DNA of 5,572 nt from NCBI GenBank assembly GCA_964525565.1, contig CAZGHI010000074.1, forward strand, positions 1 to 5,572, read 5' to 3'. Below the pieces are notes generated by a model, which was not told the DNA's origin, made no database searches, and saw nothing but the letters and a program-made list of their open reading frames with translations. This DNA is from OLB6 sp964525565 (GTDB taxonomy: Bacteria; Bacteroidota; Ignavibacteria; Kapaibacteriales; Kapaibacteriaceae). The translations under genes and the position numbers were made by a program. This document shows positions 1-5,572 of this stretch, one piece after another; within the stretch, counting starts at the first letter, position 1; every line of letters begins with the position of its first letter.

Positions 1-1
1 T

Positions 2-1054
2 ATTGCTGGTACGGTAGGATTAGTTCAGAACGACATTAAGAAGGTTCTGGCATACTCAACGGTGTCACAATTAGGTTTCATGTTCACAGCCTTAGGTGTT
101 GGTGCCTTTGTAGCCGGTGTGTTCCATGTAATGACGCATGCCTTCTTTAAAGCGCTTCTATTCCTTGGTTCGGGTTCGGTTATTCATGGCATGCACGAAG
201 AGCAAGACATAAAGAAAATGGGTGGCCTTGCGAAATACATGCCTACTACTTACCGCACGTGGCTGGTTGGCACGTTTGCTATTGCCGGTATTCCATTCTT
301 CTCAGGATTCTTCTCGAAAGACGAAATCCTTTGGTTTGCCTTCCTGAACGGAAGCCCCATTTTATGGGGAGTAGGTGTTCTTGCAGCGTTCATTACGGCA
401 TTCTACATGTGGCGTTTAACGGCGCTAACATTTCATGGCAAGGAGAGATTTGATCACCACCACGTGCATCCTCATGAGTCGCCTGCAACAATGACCATAC
501 CACTGATAATCCTTGCGGTATTATCAGCAGTTGGCGGGTTCCTTGGAGTTCCACATGTTATCGGTGCAATTATTGGTGTTCCCAATCTTTTGGAGCATTG
601 GCTGCATCCTGTATTTGCCGATGGGATGGCACTGTTACCGGTCCACAGCGGGCATCACGATACGCTGGAATGGCTTCTTATGGGGGTTTCAGTCACGTTG
701 GGAGTTAGTGGCATACTGCTTGCGCGATCGCTCTATCGCGATGGCGTAGATAAGGCAACTGCCTTGGCCCGTAAGTTCAAAGGTGTATATACGCTGCTTT
801 GGAACAAATGGTTTGTTGACGAAGTATATCACATTGCTATCGTTGGACCAATACTTGCACTGTCGAGAGACTTCTTATGGAAAGTTGTTGATGTGGTCGT
901 AATAGACGGCATTGTCAACGGCTCCGCACGGTTGGTTGCAGCTATTGCTCAGTACTTGCGAAAAATTCAGAATGGTATTGCCCAGAACTATGCTCTGGTC
1001 ATGATGCTTGGTATCCTGGCACTAATGGCGCTGGTGGTTGCACCACTTCTTTAA
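2..1054 (+). CDS. nuoL: NADH-quinone oxidoreductase subunit L (NuoL), 3' part; 5' end outside the window
   Basis: This is an inner-membrane, proton-pumping, antiporter-like subunit of complex I. The frame is open from base 2 with no start in the window, leaving 350 residues, somewhat over half of the usual length of about 610-650. The visible part opens with the family block NDIKKVLAYSTVSQLGFMF (residues 10-28), whose lysine lies in the proton-channel region. It continues with HAFFKALLF (46-54), SKDEIL (105-110), and a long C-terminal part with NKWFVDEVY (268-276) and QNGIAQNYAL (323-332), typical of NuoL rather than NuoM or NuoN. Several hydrophobic segments agree with membrane helices. A histidine-rich loop (DHHHVHPH, 151-158) sits between helices. 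The C-terminal stretch would include the lateral helix. The next gene, 19 bp on, is a lipoprotein and not nuoM. An Mrp-type antiporter subunit is less likely given the NuoL-like tail. Confidence 0.95.
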   Translation: MAGTVGLVQNDIKKVLAYSTVSQLGFMFTALGVGAFVAGVFHVMTHAFFKALLFLGSGSVIHGMHEEQDIKKMGGLAKYMPTTYRTWLVGTFAIAGIPFFSGFFSKDEILWFAFLNGSPILWGVGVLAAFITAFYMWRLTALTFHGKERFDHHHVHPHESPATMTIPLIILAVLSAVGGFLGVPHVIGAIIGVPNLLEHWLHPVFADGMALLPVHSGHHDTLEWLLMGVSVTLGVSGILLARSLYRDGVDKATALARKFKGVYTLLWNKWFVDEVYHIAIVGPILALSRDFLWKVVDVVVIDGIVNGSARLVAAIAQYLRKIQNGIAQNYALVMMLGILALMALVVAPLL

Positions 1055-1073
1055 TAATATTTACGGGTTTTCC

Positions 1074-1595
1074 ATGCGGTTTGTGACAACGCTTTTGAGT
1101 GCAATCGGTATTCTGTTTGCAATGGGATGTTCAAACACATCCACGCCAACTAATCCTAACGATGCGCTTACCAGTAGTAAAAATCGTTTTACCGTTAATG
1201 GTGGTGGTTACACAAATGCACAGTGGAAAGGATACCTTAGCGAGGCAACACTGCGGGCTTTTGTTGCGGAGGCAGGCGGAACGGGCAATGTGTCGGTGTC
1301 CGGACTAACAACAGTTCCAAATGAAACGTTCACGCTTTTATTTCTATGTCCGGCAAGTACACCGGGAACATACGTTGTTAATCCGTCAACCGGAACTTCG
1401 ATGACGATGATATACGGTTCTACATCGCGAACACTGTTCGCACAATCAGGCACGATTGTTATTTCGCAGTTCGATGCCATCGGTGGAAGAGCAAAGGGAA
1501 CGTTCAGCGGATCGTTCACGGCTATTGATGATTCCGGAATCACGATTGAAGTAACGGATGGTGTGTTCGATGTTCCCGTTGTTGCGGAACCGTAA
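1074..1595 (+). CDS. Small secreted lipoprotein, function unknown
   Basis: This 173-residue protein has a short basic N-terminus (MRF), a hydrophobic stretch (residues 4-17) and a lipobox-like AMGC ending at Cys19. It should therefore be exported, lipidated and anchored to a membrane. I chose the ATG at 1074 because it puts the signal peptide at the N-terminus. An upstream in-frame TTG at 1038 would add 12 residues and overlap nuoL. After the cysteine comes a Ser/Thr/Asn/Pro-rich linker (20-36), then a beta-rich domain with an extra cysteine (Cys92). The C-terminal half has the pattern GTIVISQFDA (126-135), KGTFSGSF (141-148), and TDGVFDVPV (161-169). I associate this pattern with Bacteroidota-type lipoproteins resembling DUF6252, a recognition from memory and not a search result. 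No Shine-Dalgarno is evident. It lies 19 bp after nuoL and may be co-transcribed with it, but nothing seen links its role to complex I. Confidence 0.8.
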   Translation: MRFVTTLLSAIGILFAMGCSNTSTPTNPNDALTSSKNRFTVNGGGYTNAQWKGYLSEATLRAFVAEAGGTGNVSVSGLTTVPNETFTLLFLCPASTPGTYVVNPSTGTSMTMIYGSTSRTLFAQSGTIVISQFDAIGGRAKGTFSGSFTAIDDSGITIEVTDGVFDVPVVAEP

Positions 1596-1660
1596 CCTTC
1601 TTCCGCTGCTCAATACGTTAGCGCTAGCATTGGCATTACGCATTTCGTGATTGTGTAACC

Positions 1661-2380
1661 ATGTGCTTCACTGTTTCGATTTACAGCACAACGCACGTGG
1701 TTGAAACGGATACCGGTGCTGTGTTTGGCGATGCCTCGGCATACACACCATACTACCATGTAAGTGGATTCACACATCCGCATCTACCGGTGATTACGAG
1801 CGAACAGCCAAACCGGATTGAGATGTTTGAATGGGGCTTGATACCTTCGTGGATAAAAGATAGGGCATCTGCACTCAGCATTGCTGACAAAACATTAAAT
1901 GCACGATCGGAGACGATCTTCGAAAAACCATCCTTCAAGCGATCGGTTCTTGGTAGAAGAGGACTTCTCGTGGTTGACGGTTTTATAGAATGGAGGCATG
2001 AATCTACTTACAAACAGCCCTACCTGGTACGTGATAAACAGGGAAGAATGCTTACGTTGGGATGTGTTTGGGATGAGTGGACGAACAGAGAGTCCGGCGA
2101 ACTTCATCGAACCTTCTCGATTATAACAACACCGGCGAATGTGTTAATGTCGTACATCCACAACAACAAACAGCGAATGCCACTCGTCATAACCCCTGAA
2201 CAGCGTAGATTGTGGCTTGCCAAGCTGGATCGGACTCACGTGCATACCATGCTCAGGCCACTCCCCGATGGTGAACTGCAAGCAGAACCACTTTCGTTAA
2301 GCATATCCGCAGTTGCTGTAAACACCGAACACCCGGAACTCCTTACGCCAGTTTCAGAACCTATTACTCGTTTGCCATGA
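1661..2380 (+). CDS. yedK: SRAP-domain protein (YedK/HMCES family), abasic-site DNA-protein crosslinking
   Basis: Proteins of this family bind abasic sites in single-stranded DNA and form a thiazolidine crosslink through Cys2 after the initiator Met is removed, shielding the lesion. All the key residues are visible: Met-Cys-Phe at the start (Cys2), Asn80 in NARSET, Glu110 in DGFIEW, and His167 in IHNNKQRMPLVI. These match E. coli YedK Cys2, Asn75, Glu105 and His160. The FEWGLIPSW block (56-64) is also typical. The His-to-RMP spacing is longer than the HDRMP form of E. coli YedK; I have seen similar forms in Bacteroidota-type proteins. At 239 residues it is full length. The start at 1661 is fixed by the requirement for Cys at position 2. 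There is a 65-bp gap upstream, and the stop overlaps the next ATG (ATGA, 2377-2380), so it probably leads a three-gene unit. No LexA-like box is obvious upstream. Confidence 0.95.
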   Translation: MCFTVSIYSTTHVVETDTGAVFGDASAYTPYYHVSGFTHPHLPVITSEQPNRIEMFEWGLIPSWIKDRASALSIADKTLNARSETIFEKPSFKRSVLGRRGLLVVDGFIEWRHESTYKQPYLVRDKQGRMLTLGCVWDEWTNRESGELHRTFSIITTPANVLMSYIHNNKQRMPLVITPEQRRLWLAKLDRTHVHTMLRPLPDGELQAEPLSLSISAVAVNTEHPELLTPVSEPITRLP

Positions 2381-2841
2381 TAGCATCGCTCCTTGTCTTT
2401 CACCTTGTGGGACAACTTCAGCTTTCTTCACTGGATTCACTCCAAGCAAGATTGGATCGCGGTGGAGATACGTTGTTTGTGGTGAACTTCTGGGCCACAT
2501 GGTGCAAGCCCTGTGTAGAAGAGTTGCCGGCTTTCGATCGGGTGCACCGTGAGAGCTCAGGGCAACATGTGAAGGTGTTACTGGTGAGCTTAGATCAACC
2601 GAAGGAATTAAAGAAAGTTGAAGCATTTATTTCCAAACGTGGAATTACAGCAGAAGTCATTCTGTTAAACGAATCGAAGGCGCACATTTGGATTGATCGC
2701 GTTTCAACCGACTGGAGCGGAGCGATTCCAGCAACGTTGTTCGTTCAAACCACTGCTGGTATTCGTGAACTACGTGAAAGACAGTTTACATATTCAGAAT
2801 TATCTCACGAAATTCATACTCTACAGAGAGGTAAACAATGA
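2377..2841 (+). CDS. TlpA/ResA-like thioredoxin-fold protein
   Basis: This 154-residue thioredoxin-fold protein has the strand-and-motif block VVNFWATWCKPCVEELPAF (residues 35-53). The active-site CxxC is Cys43/Cys46 with WCKPC spacing, as in TlpA, ResA and related disulfide reductases. The cis-proline expected opposite the active site is Pro118 in GAIPATLFV. Such proteins usually act outside the cytoplasm, in cytochrome c maturation or in thiol repair. The N-terminus is odd: residues 1-15 are hydrophobic, but there is no Lys or Arg before Arg25, so it is a poor signal peptide or anchor. The start at 2377 is supported by the 4-base ATGA overlap with the SRAP gene. The 3' end overlaps the following thioredoxin-like gene in the same way, which implies translational coupling. 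The substrate cannot be read from the sequence. The family call is firm, but the location is uncertain. Confidence 0.9.
   Translation: MIASLLVFHLVGQLQLSSLDSLQARLDRGGDTLFVVNFWATWCKPCVEELPAFDRVHRESSGQHVKVLLVSLDQPKELKKVEAFISKRGITAEVILLNESKAHIWIDRVSTDWSGAIPATLFVQTTAGIRELRERQFTYSELSHEIHTLQRGKQ
2825..2831 (+). promoter_or_regulatory. Ribosome binding site of the peroxiredoxin-like gene
   Basis: AGAGAGG lies six bases before the ATG at 2838, inside the end of the preceding gene. It is one of only two good Shine-Dalgarno matches in the window, and it supports the overlapping start. The SRAP gene and the TlpA-like gene show no comparable purine-rich site. Confidence 0.6.
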
Positions 2842-3458
2842 AGGGCATTATTCTATCGCTTGCAATACTCAGTTTGATTTTTCAGCCTATGCAAGCAGCC
2901 GAAGAACTACCGGCAGGTGTGAAAATTGGTGATAAGGCCCCGGATTTTATGATTATGAATGTTGACAGTTTGAGGATTACGCTGTCAACATACCGCGATG
3001 CTGAAGGTTTGATTGTGGTGTTTACCTGTAACCACTGCCCTTTTTCGAAGGCGTATGAAGACAGGATAATCGAACTGCATAATACCTATGCTTCTCAGGG
3101 GTGGCCAGTGCTGGCTATTAACCCCAACGATCCAACCATAGAACCGGAAGACAGTTTCGAAAAAATGCAGGAACGGGCAAAAGAAAAGAAATACCCGTTT
3201 GCCTATGCCTTCGATGCAACACAGTCTGTGGCGAAGGCCTACGGTGCACGACGGACTCCCCATGTTTTTCTTCTCCGTAAAACCAAGGCTGGATTTATCG
3301 TTGAATACATTGGAGCAATTGACGACAGTCCACGAGATGCTGATGCAGTAAGCGAGCGTTTTGTGCAGGACGCAATTGCAGCCTTGAAGGCAGGCAAAGC
3401 CCCTTCCTCGCCAATGACGAAGGCTATTGGCTGCACAATTAAATGGAAACAAGAATAA
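2838..3458 (+). CDS. Exported peroxiredoxin-like thioredoxin-family protein (CNHC type)
   Basis: This 206-residue protein has an apparent signal peptide (residues 1-20, basic MK start, hydrophobic core, PMQA-A cleavage region), so it is probably periplasmic. The mature part has GDKAPDFMI (31-39), the redox motif FTCNHCPFSKAYE (62-74; Cys64 and Cys67), AINPND (93-98), and the cis-Pro region YGARRTPHVFLL (135-146; Pro141). It ends in GCTIKWK (198-204), the C-terminal signature of the PRX_like1 branch of AhpC/TSA-related proteins as I know it. Many relatives have Cys before the cis-Pro Thr (CTPDFF). Here that position is Arg139, so only Cys64, Cys67 and Cys199 remain. The reaction is likely thiol-disulfide exchange or peroxide reduction, with substrate unknown. 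The start overlaps the previous stop (ATGA) and has a good ribosome binding site. It probably works with, or is reduced alongside, the preceding TlpA-like protein (inference). Confidence 0.92.
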   Translation: MKGIILSLAILSLIFQPMQAAEELPAGVKIGDKAPDFMIMNVDSLRITLSTYRDAEGLIVVFTCNHCPFSKAYEDRIIELHNTYASQGWPVLAINPNDPTIEPEDSFEKMQERAKEKKYPFAYAFDATQSVAKAYGARRTPHVFLLRKTKAGFIVEYIGAIDDSPRDADAVSERFVQDAIAALKAGKAPSSPMTKAIGCTIKWKQE

Positions 3459-3576
3459 TCAGACATATTTTCTCGTATCTTGGCAGCGCTACCACAAAAC
3501 AGTATCGCACCGAACATTTACTGTTCCCCCCGTATCGAACGTAAACGGGTCGAGCCAGAGTATTTAAACTCCACAC
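3459..3576 (+). promoter_or_regulatory. Intergenic spacer with weak dyads; probable promoter region of the following pair
   Basis: This 118-bp gap is the longest in the window and separates the redox unit from the arginine-rich/barrel pair, so a promoter is expected here. It contains an imperfect dyad, TGGCAGCGCTACCA (3481-3494, one mismatched pair). It also contains a perfect 5-bp inverted repeat GAACA/TGTTC with a 5-base spacer (3512-3526) and a 5-bp stem CCCGT/ACGGG (3529-3533 and 3545-3549). An AT box TATTTAAA lies at 3561-3568. I see no T-run after any stem, so there is no clear intrinsic terminator. I see no convincing -35/-10 or Bacteroidota-type promoter either. All of these dyads are short enough to be chance. 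Confidence 0.3.
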
Positions 3577-4410
3577 ATGCAGAATAACGGCAGACATCGT
3601 CGAAGCCGAAAGGGCCGCAGACGAAGTGATACCGACGAACAACAACCACTAACAAACGAAAGCGCTATTGGCTTACTCTCCCAGCGCAGACGTAGGAATT
3701 CGTCGTATAACACACCCCCATCCATGTACGATCCGAATTACGTACCTGGACGTAACCCCCAGTACGCTGACCCGGACTCCAACGATGTGAACAGCGTGCG
3801 CGAAGAGCGCAGCCAACACCGATATCGGAGAGACCGACGCCCTAGCCGCCGTTCTGCAGCACACGGGCAGCGGCATGAAGGCAACGTTGAAGGGGCTGAG
3901 ACACAGGAATCATTCGATGGCACGGGCAGACAGCCGCATTACGGCGAGCAACCATCATTAGAAAGGCAGTACAATCGTGGAAGACGAAGGCGACGAAGAG
4001 GACGGCATCACACGCAAGGAGCTTCGTCGGGTGCACATCACGGAAACGGAGCGCAACCACAATCGCAGGGTGTGCAGCCGGGTAACGAGTACATACCGGA
4101 AAGGGGAAGAAGGAGAAGAAGACAGCGCACTCGTTCAGAATCTCAGCCACCAACATCCGACTCAACACAGCAGAGATCGCGACATCGCAGAACAGGGGGA
4201 AGGGGGAGCCAGAGCAAGCGTGCTGGTAAGGGAAGGATGAGCTTCGGTCTTGCTAAACGCCGTGCAATACGTGAAACAGGAAGAAGCAAGGTGTACACAT
4301 CCGATATGTTCCTGTACAAAGAAAATCTTGACCCAAGGAAACCTGCGGAGCGTAAATTGCGTAGTCGGCGCCATAAACCATCGGATGATACCAACACAAT
4401 GGAGTCATAG
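3577..4410 (+). CDS. Arginine-rich, low-complexity protein with a compact C-terminal segment, function unknown
   Basis: I do not recognise a family. The 277-residue product has 56 Arg by hand count (about 20%), many Gln, Ser, Gly, His and Pro, and no Cys or Trp. There is no signal peptide or membrane segment, so it is probably cytoplasmic. Arg clusters occur at residues 6-16, 37-40, 82-92, 134-143 (six in a row at 136-141), 176-186 (five in a row at 178-182) and 200-209, separated by polar spacers. Residues 221-262 differ: MSFGLAKRRAIRETG, then KVYTSDMFLYKENLDPRKP, which look more like a folded or conserved segment. The composition resembles the basic disordered tails of RNA-binding proteins such as RNase E, Rho or DEAD-box helicases, so nucleic-acid binding is a reasonable inference. 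No Shine-Dalgarno is seen at the ATG. The gene is 2 bp from the next one, probably one operon. Its sustained open length with no frame breaks supports real coding. Confidence 0.75.
   Translation: MQNNGRHRRSRKGRRRSDTDEQQPLTNESAIGLLSQRRRRNSSYNTPPSMYDPNYVPGRNPQYADPDSNDVNSVREERSQHRYRRDRRPSRRSAAHGQRHEGNVEGAETQESFDGTGRQPHYGEQPSLERQYNRGRRRRRRGRHHTQGASSGAHHGNGAQPQSQGVQPGNEYIPERGRRRRRQRTRSESQPPTSDSTQQRSRHRRTGGRGSQSKRAGKGRMSFGLAKRRAIRETGRSKVYTSDMFLYKENLDPRKPAERKLRSRRHKPSDDTNTMES
4098..4122 (+). other. 25-base polypurine tract inside the arginine-rich gene
   Basis: An unbroken purine run on the plus strand encodes the Arg cluster at residues 176-182. It uses AGG, AGA, AGG, AGA, AGA and AGA for Arg around one Gly codon, whereas the cluster at 134-143 mixes CGT, CGA, CGG, AGA and AGG. 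It looks like a by-product of Arg coding, but it contains internal Shine-Dalgarno-like GGAG/AGGAG strings that could slow ribosomes. Confidence 0.6.
4401..4404 (+). promoter_or_regulatory. Ribosome binding site of the barrel-protein gene
   Basis: GGAG lies eight bases before the ATG at 4413, within the last codons of the arginine-rich gene. It supports 4413 as the start and suggests translation linked to the upstream gene. Confidence 0.5.
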
Positions 4411-4412
4411 TT

Positions 4413-5270
4413 ATGATAATCGCTCAGTTTCTTGTGACTGTCGGTTTGATTGTTTCGCTCTGCTCAACAACAGCGTCAGCACAGATCGTTGCGCCGCGTG
4501 AAGAAACTCCGTTAGATGTAGATGTGCTCTTCCCTACTCAGCATCCCTTTATGAGTTTGAGCGGAGGATTAACCAGCTTCTCAATGAACGGCAATGCCGA
4601 CTTTGAAAGTGGACTTACCGTTGGAACGGTGCTTGGGTTTGAGTATTCTCGCCCCTCCTTTCAGGGTCAGGTGCGCAGAGTAACCCAGAATGGTGCTTAC
4701 CTAACGTGGGTTTTGCCGGCTGATAGCATTCAAGACAAATACAGCGTTGAGAGCTGGAGGTTCGGACTCGAAGGTTCGGAGTCATTTGGTTACTATCTTG
4801 GTGATAGCCAGACGCAGAGTGTTGATTTTGGAGCCACAAAGTCTTCATTGAGTTGGTTCGTTCCCACTTTCCCATCGCTGGGTGCCGACAGCGCAACCAC
4901 CAATAAACTGGCACGATACGATGGACTTCACTTTGGTGAAAGCGCCCGCGCGAGCATTGGTGTGCAAGTGACACAGTCCATTAATGTAAGCGCCGGATTT
5001 GAGTGGGCACAGGTTTACGAACGTCACATGTTTTGGTATTGGGGAATGAGCACGATTATTGAAGGTATTGCAGATGGACTTGGTACTGCCTTTGTGAATT
5101 CCGTTGGTAAGAGTTCGCCATTGGCATCGCCAATTTTACACTTTGTTATTAAGAATGGTATCGCAATGGGCTTCAAAGCCCTACGACAAAATCAAATGAA
5201 TTGGCCTTTTACTACAGCGGCGCCCCTAAACATGTTTAATATTGGCGCCAGTGTGAAAGTCACATTTTAA
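4413..5270 (+). CDS. Secreted, probable outer-membrane beta-barrel protein, function unknown
   Basis: This 285-residue protein has a clear signal peptide: a hydrophobic core at residues 6-17 and an ASA-Q cleavage site after Ala23. The start at 4413 has a GGAG ribosome binding site and follows the previous stop by 2 bp. The mature part has alternating polar/hydrophobic strands, for example TVGTVLGFEYSR (69-80), RASIGVQVTQSINVSAGFEW (179-198) and NIGASVKVTF (276-285). It ends in Phe, as many Bam-assembled outer-membrane proteins do. Between the last strands sits an unusual stretch, 204-265. It opens with the aromatic cluster FWYW (207-210) and continues with two hydrophobic, helix-like segments (213-232 and 238-257) before NWPF (263-266). 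That insert could be a plug, a periplasmic helical hairpin or a membrane-associated element. I cannot name a family, and no ligand or enzyme motif is seen. The outer-membrane location is an inference. Confidence 0.78.
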   Translation: MIIAQFLVTVGLIVSLCSTTASAQIVAPREETPLDVDVLFPTQHPFMSLSGGLTSFSMNGNADFESGLTVGTVLGFEYSRPSFQGQVRRVTQNGAYLTWVLPADSIQDKYSVESWRFGLEGSESFGYYLGDSQTQSVDFGATKSSLSWFVPTFPSLGADSATTNKLARYDGLHFGESARASIGVQVTQSINVSAGFEWAQVYERHMFWYWGMSTIIEGIADGLGTAFVNSVGKSSPLASPILHFVIKNGIAMGFKALRQNQMNWPFTTAAPLNMFNIGASVKVTF

Positions 5271-5572
5271 TCTGCGTAGCCAGCAGATCGTCCAAAGTTT
5301 CTCTCCGCCGGATAAGATGGGCGCGCCCATCCGCAACGAGCACTTCGGCGGGGCGAAGTCGTGAGTTGTAGTTGGAGGCCATGCTGAAGCCATATGCGCC
5401 CGCGTTGAAGATGACGACGGTATCGCCGGGCTGCACGGCCGGCAGCGCACGATCGACGCCCAGCACGTCGGCAGATTCGCACACAGGGCCGACGATGTCG
5501 GTGGGCAGGGGCGAGGGCACATCGCAGTCGGCGGCGTCGATGGGATGATAGGCGTCGTACAGGGCGGGGCGC
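5260..5572 (-). CDS. lysA: Diaminopimelate decarboxylase (LysA), C-terminal part; 5' end outside the window
   Basis: LysA is the PLP enzyme that decarboxylates meso-diaminopimelate to L-lysine, the last step of lysine synthesis, in the cytoplasm. The fragment gives 103 residues, about a quarter of the usual length of about 420. It carries RPALYDAYHPI (1-11), DIVGPVCESAD (25-35; the Cys-Glu pair forms part of the active site across the dimer), and FNAGAYGFSMASNYNSR (55-71; Tyr60 is the conserved substrate/PLP-contacting Tyr). RPAEVL (73-78) and RRRET (88-92) follow. The frame runs off the right edge; an in-frame GTG at 5520 encodes an internal Val and is not the start. The 3' end overlaps the convergent barrel gene by 11 bp. 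GC over 5281-5572 is about 66% by hand count against about 43% just to the left. The last few codons (TQIKM) lie in the GC-poorer sequence, so the native C-terminus may have been replaced at a join. Confidence 0.95.
   Translation of the reverse strand, partial: RPALYDAYHPIDAADCDVPSPLPTDIVGPVCESADVLGVDRALPAVQPGDTVVIFNAGAYGFSMASNYNSRLRPAEVLVADGRAHLIRRRETLDDLLATQIKM

Noticed and set aside
1038..1073. Upstream TTG start for the lipoprotein, overlapping nuoL
   Set aside because: It would bury the signal peptide behind 12 extra residues and uses a rare start; the ATG at 1074 gives a normal lipoprotein N-terminus.
1619..1626. TAGCGCTA palindrome between the lipoprotein and SRAP genes
   Set aside because: It is only 8 bp with no extension of the arms, no T-run and no second copy nearby; it is compatible with chance and is not a terminator.
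2985..3452. 155-codon open frame on the minus strand opposite the peroxiredoxin-like gene
   Set aside because: It is fully antisense to a gene with clear family motifs, and its translation is Cys/Phe-rich with no recognisable domain; it is a shadow of the real frame.
1661..3458. A defence or mobile-element cargo reading of the SRAP-thioredoxin cluster
   Set aside because: There is no transposase, integrase, repeat, attachment site or known defence domain nearby, and its composition matches the flanking genes.
3842..4168. Minus-strand and alternate plus-strand open frames across the arginine-rich gene (also 3977-4240 plus, 4143-4397 minus)
   Set aside because: Arg-rich repetitive codons keep the other frames open by chance. 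The 3577-4410 frame is the longest and has sensible spacing to the next gene.
5226..5522. 98-codon minus-strand open frame overlapping lysA
   Set aside because: High GC opens alternate frames. The frame ending at 5260 carries unmistakable LysA motifs, while this one does not.

Overview
The window (5572 bp) reads as ordinary, densely packed bacterial chromosome. It holds seven plus-strand genes and one minus-strand gene fragment at the right edge. I see no RNA gene, CRISPR array or insertion sequence. The plus-strand genes suggest a Bacteroidota/Chlorobiota-type (FCB group) organism. The hints are a lipoprotein whose C-terminal pattern I associate with Bacteroidota-type lipoproteins, an SRAP protein with the longer H-x4-RMP active-site spelling, mostly poor Shine-Dalgarno sequences, and mid-40s percent GC in hand-counted lines. 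This placement is an inference of low to moderate confidence.

Layout: (1) 2-1054 is the 3' part of nuoL, the antiporter-like proton-pumping subunit of respiratory complex I. It is not followed by nuoM, which is the usual neighbour. (2) 1074-1595 is a small secreted lipoprotein. (3) 1661-3458 is a tightly coupled three-gene unit: a YedK/HMCES-type SRAP protein (abasic-site DNA-protein crosslinker), a TlpA/ResA-like thioredoxin, and an exported peroxiredoxin-like thioredoxin-fold protein. Both junctions are 4-base ATGA overlaps. (4) A 118-bp gap carries a few weak dyads. (5) 3577-5270 is a pair two bases apart: a 277-residue protein that is about 20% arginine and looks mostly disordered, then a secreted, probably outer-membrane beta-barrel protein. 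(6) 5260-5572, minus strand, is the C-terminal end of diaminopimelate decarboxylase (LysA), meeting the barrel gene tail to tail with an 11-bp overlap.

The strongest anomaly is at the right edge. GC jumps from about 43% (5041-5280) to about 66% (5281-5572) almost exactly where the LysA reading frame begins to dominate. This could be horizontal transfer, a replacement of the native gene, or a chimeric assembly join. The second item of interest is the arginine-rich protein with its compact, less repetitive C-terminal segment, paired with an envelope protein. I do not see a convincing new multi-gene system; the SRAP-thioredoxin operon is a testable but modest hypothesis.
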